Origin: Hyphomonas atlantica corrig.
GTDB lineage: Bacteria > Pseudomonadota > Alphaproteobacteria > Caulobacterales > Hyphomonadaceae
NCBI RefSeq assembly: GCF_000682715.1
Contig: NZ_AWFH01000001.1
Span: forward strand, 62,001-126,000
Direction of reading: 5' to 3'
DNA length: 64,000 nt
Positions 45,734-55,042 of the stretch are shown piece after piece. A program made the translations under genes and the position numbers. Numbering within the stretch: position 1 is the first letter of the stretch; every line of letters begins with the position of its first letter. The notes beneath the pieces were generated by a model. The model did not search any database. It worked only from the letters and a program-made list of their open reading frames with translations, and was not told where the DNA came from.

Positions 45734-46825
45734 TCACGCCGGGTTTGGCAGCAAATTCAACGCATCATTCTCGCGCGCCTGAGCCGCGTGACGGCGCAGC
45801 ATGGTCAGGAACATCTCGTCGCCGCGCTCGGTCTGTTTCACCAGCATGGCAGCCCCGAATGCGACCGACATGCCGTAAAAGCTGAACCAGCGATAATGAT
45901 CGTACAGCGCCTCGAACGGATAATCCCGGATGCCTGCCTCTTCCAATCGCGCATGATAGAAGCGCAGCAGCGCCAGTTCATGCTGTGGCCGGTCTTCCCG
46001 GGTCAGGCCCGCGCCTATGAAATACGCCACATCGCCAGCGGGCGCGCCTTTGCCGGCTGTCTGCCAATCGACAACGGCCAGCGGCTTGGGGGCCGTGTCC
46101 GCGCCGAACAGCATATTGTCGAGCCGGAAATCATTATGCGTCAGCGCATGCGGACCTTCATAACTCTCGCTCCAGGCAGGCAAGACAGCTGAATACGCAT
46201 CCCCGACCAGAATATCATCCGCCTCCAGACGGTCACCATACCGCTCCTTGAAGCCATGCCACAGCCCCTGCACGGCCTCCGGTGCCAACGCAGGCGGCGG
46301 CGCCAGCTCACTCCCCTGCAACCAGGCATAAGTGTCCAGTGCAGGATCATTCCAATGGGCCGCATGCATGACCGCCGCGGCGGACAGCGCGCGTTCGGCT
46401 TCGGCCACGCTGCACCCTCGCAACTGGTCGCCCTGCTCTGATGGCGCCATATCTTCCATGATCAGGGCAAAGCGGTTCGTTTCTGCATCATAATCCGTGT
46501 AGAATGCTTTCGGCGTGATGACACCGGCCACTTTCGGGAAGGTGCGATAGAAATTCACCTCACGCTCGTAATGGCCAAGCATCTTCGCCGTCATCAGGCT
46601 TTCGGGACTGTCAGATGGAAATTTCCCGACAAGCGTTTCCGGCGCATTCGCGCCTTTGCGCGCGTAATCGAAAACGAAACGGACATTCTCGCCAATCTGG
46701 CCGGTGCCAATGGATTTTGCGGTCAGGCCTTTGACTTCGGCATCAATGCCGATCTCATCAAAAAGCGCGTTGAACCACCCCGCTTCAAGTGTCAGCGGGT
46801 TCGCGTCGAGGCCTGGTCGGCTCAT
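45734..46825 (-). CDS. APH/CHK-type phosphotransferase
   Basis: A 363-residue kinase-like protein. The catalytic loop is LTHNDFRLDNMLF and the metal-binding DFG-equivalent is VVDWQTAG. The style resembles ecdysteroid-kinase-like and aminoglycoside-phosphotransferase families found near acyl-CoA genes. The substrate is unknown. The ATG directly follows the TGA of the TetR gene (TGAATG) with GGAGGA upstream, so the two are coupled. Confidence 0.85.
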   Translation of the reverse strand: MSRPGLDANPLTLEAGWFNALFDEIGIDAEVKGLTAKSIGTGQIGENVRFVFDYARKGANAPETLVGKFPSDSPESLMTAKMLGHYEREVNFYRTFPKVAGVITPKAFYTDYDAETNRFALIMEDMAPSEQGDQLRGCSVAEAERALSAAAVMHAAHWNDPALDTYAWLQGSELAPPPALAPEAVQGLWHGFKERYGDRLEADDILVGDAYSAVLPAWSESYEGPHALTHNDFRLDNMLFGADTAPKPLAVVDWQTAGKGAPAGDVAYFIGAGLTREDRPQHELALLRFYHARLEEAGIRDYPFEALYDHYRWFSFYGMSVAFGAAMLVKQTERGDEMFLTMLRRHAAQARENDALNLLPNPA

Positions 46826-47464
46826 TCATGTTTCCTCCGGTTTCGTTTCCTCAGTGGCAGTGTTTTCCTGCCTTTGTCTTGTCTTGCCCCAGCCGGTGAA
46901 GCGCTGCAGCCGCTCCATTCGCTCTTCAGCTTCGCGCAGCCCCTTGTCGAGCGCGGCCATCGTCCGCGCGAAATCGGCGCTGGTTTCCTTTCGCCAGGCA
47001 CGTTCGGCCTTGTCGATCACGTATCCGATGGCAACAGATTTCAGCCCGGCAGGCGCGCCTGAGCGATTGTCCAGTCCGGCCGAAACCAGCGCCCAGTCAG
47101 CACTCCGCTTTCGGGCGATTGGCAATGAGAGCAAAAGAGACGGCGTACGATCCCGAAACTTCATCAGCGAAACCAGACCCGCCCGGTATTCTTCCATCGC
47201 TTCGAAGCGCAGCATGATGACATCGAACAATCGCTCGCGCGGGCTGTCATCCGCCGAAATGCCCTCCTCCGACATGGCCTTGTCGAAATAGGAGTCCGCA
47301 TGCGCGGCCAGTGCGTCCTTGTCAGCAACGCCATGAAAGTCCGAGAGCTTTAGGTCAGCCGCCTCTGCAATCTCTGAAAGGGTGAGGTCTGCCCATTGCG
47401 TATCGGCGGCCAGTTCCAGTGCGGCGAGCAGGCCTTTTTCCAATATGCCTGCCTGATCCGTCAT
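46826..47464 (-). CDS. TetR-like regulator (COQ9-related type)
   Basis: A 212-residue protein. The N-terminal 60 residues look like a TetR helix-turn-helix (WADLTLSEIAEAADLKLSDFHGVADKDALAAH), and the C-terminal part ends with a charged helix (AWRKETSADFARTMAALDKGLREAEERMERL) as in the alphaproteobacterial TetR/COQ9-like proteins. It may be a regulator or a COQ9-type lipid-binding protein. Middle gene of the YbjN-proC operon. Confidence 0.7.
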   Translation of the reverse strand: MTDQAGILEKGLLAALELAADTQWADLTLSEIAEAADLKLSDFHGVADKDALAAHADSYFDKAMSEEGISADDSPRERLFDVIMLRFEAMEEYRAGLVSLMKFRDRTPSLLLSLPIARKRSADWALVSAGLDNRSGAPAGLKSVAIGYVIDKAERAWRKETSADFARTMAALDKGLREAEERMERLQRFTGWGKTRQRQENTATEETKPEET

Positions 47465-47479
47465 CCGGTTTCGCGTCCT

Positions 47480-48289
47480 CTAGTCGGGTTCCCTCGAAAG
47501 CTCCCGATCACGCGTAACCGCCGCGCGCAGGGCCTTTCTCAACAAGATAGGCATCCCACCGTCATCCATGAGGATGTCAAGGGCTGCCTGGGTGATGCCG
47601 CCGGGTGAAGTCACCATTTTCCTGAGCTCGTTCGGCGTCTGCCCGGACTCTTCCATCAGGGCCGCCGCGCCGATGATCGTCTCGACAGCCAGCCGCGCCG
47701 CCATCTCCTTCGGCACGCCCTCCGCCTCACCAGCTTCGGCCATCACTTCCGCCAGAAGGAAGACATAGGCTGGCCCGCAGCCGGAAATACCCGTTGCAGC
47801 GACCATGGTCTTTTCGTCCATCGGCCCTTCGACCAGTCCCAGCGGCGTCAGCAATTTGCGGGCGGCCTCGATATCGTCCTGCCCCAGCGAGGAAGCTGCG
47901 GCCAGCAAGGTGACACCCTTGCCGACACTTCCCGGTGTATTGGGCATGGCGCGAATGACGTGAGATGTCCCGAGGCCGTCCTCAAGCTGGCCCAGCTTGA
48001 TCCCGCCCATGACCGAAACAACCAGCGTTTTTTCGCCGATGAAGGGCTTCATGCCCTCCGCCGCACGCGCAAATTGCTGTGGCTTCACACCAAGAACGAC
48101 AATATCCGCTGGTGCAGGTTCAGGATTGAGAAAGACCAGCCCCTCCTCCGCCCAGGCCTGAACCTGTGGCGTGGGTCTCGGCGCAATGATGGCAAGGTTT
48201 GGCTTTGACCGTCCAGCCAGCCATCCGGCCGCCAAAGCGCCGCCCATGCGCCCGGCCCCGATCAGGACAATCGATTTTCCCCGTGCCAT
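47480..48289 (-). CDS. proC: Pyrroline-5-carboxylate reductase
   Basis: A 269-residue ProC. The N-terminal GAGRMGGAL binds NAD(P)H, and the family signature MVTSPGGITQAALDIL (near 220-240) is intact, as is the catalytic-site GCGPAYVF. It makes the last step of proline synthesis. It lies 10 bases after the YbjN gene and 15 before the TetR gene. Confidence 0.95.
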   Translation of the reverse strand: MARGKSIVLIGAGRMGGALAAGWLAGRSKPNLAIIAPRPTPQVQAWAEEGLVFLNPEPAPADIVVLGVKPQQFARAAEGMKPFIGEKTLVVSVMGGIKLGQLEDGLGTSHVIRAMPNTPGSVGKGVTLLAAASSLGQDDIEAARKLLTPLGLVEGPMDEKTMVAATGISGCGPAYVFLLAEVMAEAGEAEGVPKEMAARLAVETIIGAAALMEESGQTPNELRKMVTSPGGITQAALDILMDDGGMPILLRKALRAAVTRDRELSREPD

Positions 48290-48299
48290 AGGGCCCTGC

Positions 48300-48803
48300 T
48301 CAGGCTTCGCCCTGGGTTTCGAACATGACCGCGTCGATGGCCTCGCGCGGGGTCTTTCCGGCCCAGATCAGGAAGTTGAATGCCGGCACGAACCGGTCGA
48401 CCGCGCTAACGGCTGCCGCGATCGTCGAACGGATTTCGCCCAGCGAGGCTTCATCCCGATCCATCATGGAGAAGGTGTAGCGAAAGATCACCACGCCCTC
48501 ATCGGCCCAATAGTCGAAGTGACCAAGCCAGAGGCGCTCATTCGCCATGATGATGAGTTCAGACAGCTGGCTGCGCTTGGCGGCAACCGGCTTCACGTCC
48601 AGAGTTACAGAAAAATGGATTGCAGCCGGCTCAGGACGGAACGCGAACAGCGCGCCCATATCGCCCCAACGGGTCTCGGCGACCGCCTGAATGGTTCCTT
48701 CTTCATCGCGTTCGTGTTGCCACCCTGCGATTTCGAGGGCCTCTTCAACACGGTCGAGCGGATCCACTCCGGCAAATTCTTCGCGCGAAAGATCAAGGCT
48801 CAT
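48300..48803 (-). CDS. YbjN domain protein
   Basis: A 167-residue YbjN-type protein, a fold related to type III secretion chaperones, with the block FRYTFSMMDRDEASLGEI. In Enterobacteria YbjN affects motility and stress responses; no direct activity is known. First gene of the operon with proC; start preceded by GGGGAGAC. Confidence 0.82.
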   Translation of the reverse strand: MSLDLSREEFAGVDPLDRVEEALEIAGWQHERDEEGTIQAVAETRWGDMGALFAFRPEPAAIHFSVTLDVKPVAAKRSQLSELIIMANERLWLGHFDYWADEGVVIFRYTFSMMDRDEASLGEIRSTIAAAVSAVDRFVPAFNFLIWAGKTPREAIDAVMFETQGEA

Positions 48804-48933
48804 GAAAGTCTCCCCTGCTCTCTGGAGTCATGGACACAGGATTCGTGTCCAATGGCCATCCCTGTTGAAACGCGGCAGCGAACCCGCGTCCACCCCTGGT
48901 CAACAGGCAGGCAGTGATTGGTTGTGGGTTGGG

Positions 48934-49185
48934 CTATTCGGATTTGGCCGCCGATTCGAGCTCAGCCACCCGCGCCTCAAGGGCTTCCACCCGCTCCAGC
49001 GCGGTTGCCGCGAGGGTTTTGAGGGCCTCGACTTCGTCCCGCCCCGCAAGGTCCATATCCGCAATCAGGCCCTTCACACGCGCCTGCGCGGCTGTTTTCG
49101 CCTCCTCGCTGGCGGCCCGTGCAGCGCCCATCGCGCCCGTCATCAGGCCAGCAATGTCATCTAGCAGTGGATTTGTTGTGGCCAT
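48934..49185 (-). CDS. ubiK: Ubiquinone biosynthesis accessory factor UbiK
   Basis: An 83-residue protein with a C-terminal coiled coil (RVEALEARVAELESAA), typical of UbiK/BMFP proteins that bind the UbiJ lipid carrier in ubiquinone synthesis. The start at 49185 has GAAGGAG upstream; a longer frame reading into the lgt side is spurious. Divergent from lgt. Confidence 0.83.
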   Translation of the reverse strand: MATTNPLLDDIAGLMTGAMGAARAASEEAKTAAQARVKGLIADMDLAGRDEVEALKTLAATALERVEALEARVAELESAAKSE

Positions 49186-49270
49186 GCGGCTACTCCTTCG
49201 CGGCATCGGGCGGACAAGGTTTGGTTCCCCTATCAGATAGGTCCTCATCCATACAGGGAAAAGACGCTGC

Positions 49271-50227
49271 ATGCTGGATATGATGAGCTTCGCTGCCACC
49301 CTCCTGCCCGCCGCGGCGCTGACCTTTCCGGATGTCAGCCCGGCCCTGGTCTCTCTGGACCTTGGCTTTCTCGGCCTCGGCACGTTCCATCTGCGTTGGT
49401 ACGCCCTCGGCTACATGGCCGGTATCGGCCTCGCCTGGTGGTATTGCGCGGCCATGATCCGCCGACCGCACCTGTTCGGTGGCACCAGTCCGCTGACCAA
49501 GGACCAGCTCGATGACATCATGTTCTGGATCATCCTGGGCATCATTCTGGGCGGGCGCTTTGGCTATGTCCTGTTCTATATGGTGCCGTACCAGTTTGAC
49601 GTGATCGCGCAGAACCCGCTGACCATCTTCAAGATCTGGGATGGCGGCATGGCGTTTCATGGCGGTATTCTGGGCGTAACCATTGCGCTGGTCCTGTTTG
49701 CAAAACGCCGGAAAGTATCCCTCCTCTCCATCGGGGACATGGCGGGCGTCGTGGCGCCCATTGGCATTGCGCTTGTCCGTCTTGCCAATTTCGTCAACGC
49801 AGAACTCTATGGCCGCCACACCGACGCGCCCATCGGCATGGTGTTTCCGGAAGGCTATGTTCCGGGCTCAACCCCGCCCTCCTATAATTGGGAGACAGGC
49901 GACTGGGTCTATAATGGCAGCGAAATGGCGCGACATCCGAGCCAGCTTTACGAAAGCGTCCTCGAAGGCTGGCTGCCCCTGATCCTGTTGTCGGTGCTGA
50001 TCTGGCGGTTCGGCGCACTGAAACGCCCCGGCCTCGTCGCCGGCCTGTTCCTGCTCATCTACGCGACGGGACGCACAATCGTGGAGAATTTCCGCATGCC
50101 CGACAGTTTCGTCGACGGCCTGCCGCAATGGATCACGATGGGCCAGCTGCTTTCCATCCCGATGTGGATCGGTGGCGCATGGCTCGTCTGGAACGCGCTC
50201 AAGAAAAAGCCCTCTGCCCAGAACTGA
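49271..50227 (+). CDS. lgt: Prolipoprotein diacylglyceryl transferase
   Basis: A 318-residue polytopic membrane enzyme. Family blocks GGRFGYVLFY, GGMAFHGGILG, RLANFVNAELYGR and HPSQLYE are all present; they include the essential His and Arg residues. It adds diacylglycerol to lipobox cysteines of lipoproteins, several of which are encoded in this window. The next gene begins 6 bases after its stop. Confidence 0.96.
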   Translation: MLDMMSFAATLLPAAALTFPDVSPALVSLDLGFLGLGTFHLRWYALGYMAGIGLAWWYCAAMIRRPHLFGGTSPLTKDQLDDIMFWIILGIILGGRFGYVLFYMVPYQFDVIAQNPLTIFKIWDGGMAFHGGILGVTIALVLFAKRRKVSLLSIGDMAGVVAPIGIALVRLANFVNAELYGRHTDAPIGMVFPEGYVPGSTPPSYNWETGDWVYNGSEMARHPSQLYESVLEGWLPLILLSVLIWRFGALKRPGLVAGLFLLIYATGRTIVENFRMPDSFVDGLPQWITMGQLLSIPMWIGGAWLVWNALKKKPSAQN

Positions 50228-50233
50228 CCTGCC

Positions 50234-51280
50234 ATGACCCTGAAAGACCGCATCATCCGCCTGATCGAGACCGGCGGCCCCATTCCGGTTTCAACGTTCA
50301 TGCAGCTGGCCCTGCACGATCCGCAGGAAGGCTATTACGCCACGCGGCCCGGTCTCGGCACGGATTTCATCACCGCACCGGACGTCAGCCAGGTGTTTGG
50401 TGAGCTGATTGGCCTCTGGGTCGTGCATGAATGGCGCGCCATGGGCACGCCGAACCCATTCCATCTGGTCGAGATCGGCCCCGGTCGCGGCACGCTGATG
50501 GCAGATGCGCTGCGCCTTGCTTACGTCGCCGGCGGTCGCGAATTCGCTGATGCCGCCCAGCTGACCCTGGCGGAGCCGAGCCCTGAGCTGCGCAGCCAGC
50601 AGGGCGAAAAACTGAAGGATTACGACCCGGTCTTCGTCGACACGCTGGCCAAGGTGTCTGCCGGACCAATGATACTCGTCGCGAACGAGTATCTGGACTG
50701 CCTGCCCGTCCGCCAGTTCCGCAAGGCGGATGGCCAGTGGCGCGAATGCGTGGTCGGGCTGGATGATCAGGGCGAGCTGACATTCGGCCTGGCGGCAGAC
50801 GAACAACGTGCACCCGAAGGGGCGGCCGAAACCTCAGAGGCGGTCGAGGTCCAGATCGGGTTTGATTTGCTGGTGGCTGATCTCGTTTCGCGCGCTGGGC
50901 CGATGCGCGCCCTTTTTGTCGACTATGGGCCCGCCGACGCGACACCTGGCGACAGCCTGCGTGCCTTCAGCAATGGCGAACAGGTCTCCCCCCTCGCCCG
51001 TCCCGGCGAGACAGACCTGACCGTCGATGTCGATTTCGGTCGCCTGAAACGTCTGGCCACAAAGATCGGCCTCGACGTGGCAGGCCCAACCCCGCAAGGC
51101 ATGTTTCTCATGGGGCTCGGCGCACAAGCGCGCCTGAACCAACTGGTCGAGGCCAATCCGGACCATGCCGAGGCTATCTTCAACAACGCGCAGCGCCTGA
51201 TCGATCCAAAGGATATGGGCAGCCGCTTCAAGGCAATCTGCCTCTCCACCACGGGCCTGCCCAAGCCTGTCGGGTTTTAA
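50234..51280 (+). CDS. MidA/NDUFAF7-family SAM-dependent methyltransferase
   Basis: A 348-residue protein of the MidA family. The SAM-binding motif is VEIGPGRGTLMADALR, preceded by the DFITAPDVSQVFGE block. In mitochondria the homologue (NDUFAF7) dimethylates an arginine of complex I, so a role in NADH-dehydrogenase assembly is likely. It lies 6 bases after lgt in one operon. Confidence 0.9.
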   Translation: MTLKDRIIRLIETGGPIPVSTFMQLALHDPQEGYYATRPGLGTDFITAPDVSQVFGELIGLWVVHEWRAMGTPNPFHLVEIGPGRGTLMADALRLAYVAGGREFADAAQLTLAEPSPELRSQQGEKLKDYDPVFVDTLAKVSAGPMILVANEYLDCLPVRQFRKADGQWRECVVGLDDQGELTFGLAADEQRAPEGAAETSEAVEVQIGFDLLVADLVSRAGPMRALFVDYGPADATPGDSLRAFSNGEQVSPLARPGETDLTVDVDFGRLKRLATKIGLDVAGPTPQGMFLMGLGAQARLNQLVEANPDHAEAIFNNAQRLIDPKDMGSRFKAICLSTTGLPKPVGF

Positions 51281-51285
51281 GGCGC

Positions 51286-53244
51286 CTAGTTGGCAATTGC
51301 CCCAATGTGCTGATCGACAAACCCGGCCATCGCACGCAGCGTTTCGATCCGTGTATCGCCATCAGAGAGCCAGTGATCCTCACCTTTCAACTCGACGAGA
51401 GTCACATCCTTGCCAGCTTTCTCGAGCGCTCGCTTCATGATCTCGCTCTGCTTAATTGGCACAACTGTATCATCCTTGCCGTGGATCATCAGAACTGGCG
51501 CCTGAAAGCGATCTGCAGACCGCGCAGGAGAAATTGAGTTCAACTTCTCGCGCTCGTCATCCAGATGGCCGACATTTTCCTGCCAGTAATCGATCACCCA
51601 ATGGTCGCGCCCATAGTCCCATTTCACATTCCTCAGGAAAGGGCGCAGATCGGTCACTGGCGCAATCGCCACGACGCAGCTGTACAGTTCCGGCGTGAAT
51701 GCCCCGCCTGCCAGCGCCGCATATCCTCCATAACTGGCTCCCACGATGCAGACACGGTCCGGATCAGCCAATCCCTGCTCTACCAGCGCATTCAGGCCAT
51801 CGGTTATATCATCCTGCATCTTGCCGCCCCATTCGCCTTTTCCAAGGTCTTCATGCTCCGAAGAATACCCGGTCGATCCACGGAAATTAGGTTGCAGGAC
51901 GAGATAGCCGCGATTGGCAAAATACTGCGCCATCCAGTCAAACGTCACCCGGTCATGGGATGCCGGACCGCCATGCGGCATGACAATAAGCGGTAGCGTA
52001 TTGGCAGTGTGGAGGTCGGCGCCGGCGGGCCAGGTCAGGATAGCTGGAATGTTCAGTCCATCACGGGCGGTGTAGTTGACGGCCACCATCTGACTGATCG
52101 CCTCGGGAGGAATGTCGGCGCGCTCATCGGCAATCAGCGTCATCTGACCGGTCTCCAGATCCTGCAGGACATAACTACCCGGCGTATCGCTTCCATAAAT
52201 CAGATACAGCAATTTCGACCAATCATCTGTCCACGAAACAAGATGTACTGCAGCCGTTGAGAACTGGTTCACCAGTCCCGAAACGGCTGCATCCACATCT
52301 GGATCAAAAAACGTGTAGGATGGAACCGCTCCGGAATATTTGACACCCACAACGAACCTGTTCCCATCACGGATGACCCGCTCGATCATACCGCCTCTTC
52401 CGCCGAGAGTAATCGGCGTCTTGTTGCCGTCGAAATCCAGTTCGTAGACGTTTCCGGATTCCTCGTGTGTTTCGCCGTCGGAAAAGATCAGTGCAGACTT
52501 GTCGGACTTGATGCCGGTTACACCCGGCGGCGGCTGCGACGTTTCAAGCTCATAGATCAGCTCCCGGTTTCCGTTCAGGTACGTATAGACCCTGTAAGTG
52601 TCGGAACCGTTGTCGTAATCCTCCCGCGCGAGCACGGTGCCGTCCGTATCCACAAACCAGTCGACTGTATCTCCCGTCCCGCTTTTGAAGAGGCGACCTT
52701 TGCCCGTCTTCATGTTGACGCGCACGAGGCTGTAGTTCGGGTCAGAGTAGCGGTCTCCCATCCACGCCGGCATGAAGATGTAGCCGGGGTCTGCGTCGTC
52801 GCCGACAATCTTTCCAAGCCCACCCTGCGCTGGATAGATATTGTCCGTACCCCGCAACAGAAACTTCAGTTTCTTGGTTTTGAGGTTGTATGAGAAGGCA
52901 CCGGAATAGTCGAACTCCCCGCGGAATCCGATCACGAATTTCGTTTCGGATGCCCGAATGATGATATTGTCTTCGTCCGCAAACCAAATGCCACGCGTGG
53001 CCACATCATCAATCTTGACGTGATACGATTTCTTACGCGTATGAAAATCAAAGGTCACCAGATAATCTGACCCATCACGTCGTTCGGCATAGGCGACACG
53101 GTCTCCGCTCGGCGACAAATCCATATAGCGGACAGATGGCAACTCACCATAAGATTCAAGCGGCGGGTGGCTCACATCAGCACTGGCAAAAATCTGTCCA
53201 AAACCCAGCCAAGCCGACAGAACGGCCAGAATCAAAACCCGCAT
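51286..53244 (-). CDS. Secreted S9 family (prolyl oligopeptidase-like) peptidase
   Basis: A 652-residue enzyme with a signal peptide (first about 22 residues), an N-terminal beta propeller (about 30-390) and an alpha/beta-hydrolase domain. The triad is Ser in GASYGGYAA, Asp in HGKDDTVV and His in GEDHWL. It would degrade peptides in the periplasm, in keeping with a protein-scavenging life style. The start follows AGAGGGG; the long in-frame extension upstream overlaps the divergent gene and is not real. Confidence 0.93.
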   Translation of the reverse strand: MRVLILAVLSAWLGFGQIFASADVSHPPLESYGELPSVRYMDLSPSGDRVAYAERRDGSDYLVTFDFHTRKKSYHVKIDDVATRGIWFADEDNIIIRASETKFVIGFRGEFDYSGAFSYNLKTKKLKFLLRGTDNIYPAQGGLGKIVGDDADPGYIFMPAWMGDRYSDPNYSLVRVNMKTGKGRLFKSGTGDTVDWFVDTDGTVLAREDYDNGSDTYRVYTYLNGNRELIYELETSQPPPGVTGIKSDKSALIFSDGETHEESGNVYELDFDGNKTPITLGGRGGMIERVIRDGNRFVVGVKYSGAVPSYTFFDPDVDAAVSGLVNQFSTAAVHLVSWTDDWSKLLYLIYGSDTPGSYVLQDLETGQMTLIADERADIPPEAISQMVAVNYTARDGLNIPAILTWPAGADLHTANTLPLIVMPHGGPASHDRVTFDWMAQYFANRGYLVLQPNFRGSTGYSSEHEDLGKGEWGGKMQDDITDGLNALVEQGLADPDRVCIVGASYGGYAALAGGAFTPELYSCVVAIAPVTDLRPFLRNVKWDYGRDHWVIDYWQENVGHLDDEREKLNSISPARSADRFQAPVLMIHGKDDTVVPIKQSEIMKRALEKAGKDVTLVELKGEDHWLSDGDTRIETLRAMAGFVDQHIGAIAN

Positions 53245-53373
53245 ATAAAACCCCTCTAAGTGACACATCGCACTATTTATGATGGAGCCGAATGGCAACG
53301 CTGGACGCGCCTTTCCCTGAACACACCCCCTTCCGCTGCGCGAGGCGGGCTTGGCATCGGGCGTGCGGCCCCC

Positions 53374-54390
53374 ATGTCTTGGCTGAGCAAGACAAAGGGC
53401 CTTGATGTGGCTGAACTCTCCATTCTCGAACTTGGTCGTGTGCGCCAGGGCTTTACCCGCGCGGACGCCCTGAATGATGCCAGACGCGTCGCCCAGCATG
53501 CGGAGCAATATGGCTACAAGCGTTTCTGGGTGGCCGAGCACCACAACATGGCGGCGGTCACCACGGCGGCGACCTCCCTCGTCGTGTCGCATATCGCGGC
53601 GGGCACGAAAACGATCCGCGTCGGCGCGGGCGGCATCATGCTGCCCAACCATGCGCCCTACATCATCGCCGAACAGTTCGGCACGCTGGAGGCGCTGTAT
53701 CCGGGTCGGATCGATCTCGGCCTTGGCCGCGCGCCCGGCACGGACCAGATGACGCTGCGCGCCTTGCGGCGGGACGTGAACAGCGCCGACCGCTTCCCGC
53801 AGGACGTGCTGGAATTGCAAGCCTGGCTCGGCCCGGTCGAAGACGGCCAGAAGATCGAAGCCGTGCCGGGCTCGAACTCCAATGTGCCACTCTGGATTCT
53901 GGGCTCCAGCCTGTTCGGGGCCCAGGTTGCAGCCGCCTATGGCATGCCTTACGGGTTTGCATCGCATTTTGCACCGCAGGCATTGGATGACGCGCTCGCC
54001 ACATATCGCGCCAATTTCCAGCCCTCAACTCAGCTTGAAAAGCCTTATGCGCTGATCGGCGTGAACATCATCGCCGCGGAAACGACTGAAGAAGCGAAAT
54101 ATCTCGCTACATCTCAGCAAATGTCATTTGCCAATCTGGTGCGCGGCGAGCGGAAGCTTACCCAGCCACCGATTGACGACATCGACACCTATTGGACACC
54201 GGAAGAGAAACTCCGCGCCCAGCATATGCTGAATTTCAGCATCATAGGGGACCGTGACGAGATTAAACGCGGTGTCGACGCGCTGCTCGAACGCACGAAT
54301 GCCGACGAGTTGATGATCGTCTCGGACATGTATGATGTCGACAAGCGCCTGCGCTCATTCGAGATTATCGCGGATGTCGTTAAAAATTGA
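53374..54390 (+). CDS. Luciferase-like (LLM) flavin-dependent monooxygenase
   Basis: A 338-residue TIM-barrel enzyme. Blocks SILELGRVRQG, RFWVAEHHNM, GAGGIMLPNHAPY and DLGLGRAPGTD are typical of the LLM class that uses reduced FMN from a separate reductase. Substrate unknown. I prefer the ATG at 53374 by family length; a GTG start at 53260 would add 38 poorly conserved residues. Neither has a good ribosome site. Confidence 0.88.
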   Translation: MSWLSKTKGLDVAELSILELGRVRQGFTRADALNDARRVAQHAEQYGYKRFWVAEHHNMAAVTTAATSLVVSHIAAGTKTIRVGAGGIMLPNHAPYIIAEQFGTLEALYPGRIDLGLGRAPGTDQMTLRALRRDVNSADRFPQDVLELQAWLGPVEDGQKIEAVPGSNSNVPLWILGSSLFGAQVAAAYGMPYGFASHFAPQALDDALATYRANFQPSTQLEKPYALIGVNIIAAETTEEAKYLATSQQMSFANLVRGERKLTQPPIDDIDTYWTPEEKLRAQHMLNFSIIGDRDEIKRGVDALLERTNADELMIVSDMYDVDKRLRSFEIIADVVKN

Positions 54391-54413
54391 TCCGTCAGCC
54401 TGTCCGGCCTGAA

Positions 54414-54758
54414 TCAGGACGGGCGCTTGATCACATTGTCATCGTCCAGCAGCACGACATTCGGCGCATGCTGGCGAGCCTTGTCAGCGTCTACGCCCGC
54501 AAAGGCCGCGATGATGACTTTATCGCCGACGGCGAAATGACGGGCTGCGGCGCCGTTGACACCAATCGTCTTGGAGCCGCGCGGCGCTTCGAGTGCGTAG
54601 GTCTGAATGCGGGCGCCATTGGTCACGTTCCAGATATCCACACGCTCATTCGGCAGAATGCCGGATGCGTCCAGCAGATCCTGGTCGATCGAGACCGAAC
54701 CTTCATAGTGAAGGTCACACTGCGTAACGGTTGCAGAATGAAGCTTGGCTTTCAGCAT
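54414..54758 (-). CDS. panD: Aspartate 1-decarboxylase
   Basis: A 114-residue PanD. The self-cleavage site is G20-S21 in HYEGS, which yields the pyruvoyl cofactor. It makes beta-alanine for pantothenate and CoA. The start [12 protein letters not shown] is family-typical; the upstream TTG is not needed. Convergent with the LLM gene; an 8-bp GU-containing hairpin (54398-54424) spans the junction and may end both transcripts. Confidence 0.96.
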   Translation of the reverse strand: MLKAKLHSATVTQCDLHYEGSVSIDQDLLDASGILPNERVDIWNVTNGARIQTYALEAPRGSKTIGVNGAAARHFAVGDKVIIAAFAGVDADKARQHAPNVVLLDDDNVIKRPS

Positions 54759-54792
54759 ATTGAGCAGCAAGGACGTACCCTCCGGAATTATG

Positions 54793-54820
54793 ATGAGCGC
54801 TGTTTTTGCTCATATTGAGC
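54793..54820. promoter_or_regulatory. Cluster of GCTCA/TGAGC arms between panD and the lipoprotein gene
   Basis: ATGAGC (54793) pairs with GCTCAT (54808), and GCTCA-TAT-TGAGC (54808-54820) forms a second dyad using the same arm. The alternative pairings lie in the 284-base gap between divergent genes. They could be an operator or a switchable leader; no other feature is seen in this gap. Confidence 0.3.
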
Positions 54821-55042
54821 ATATAGGTGGGCCTGCCCCCTCGCGCAAGGGCGCTTATTGCATTGCAGCAAATATGAGTAAAGACGGATTGGCCGCTACA
54901 GGCTTCACCTTTGCGCGAGGTCAATCATGTGCCCGCTCACATTCCCCTATCGCTGGATTTTACCTGTAAACCGCTCGCCTTCCACGAAACCCTCTGTTAA
55001 CTATCGGTAAGGCCGGGGAGAGCTTCTAAGGGGACCAACACC

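Noticed and set aside
53245-53967. N-terminal extension of the S9 peptidase
   Set aside because: It would place sequence before a clear signal peptide and overlaps the divergent LLM gene.
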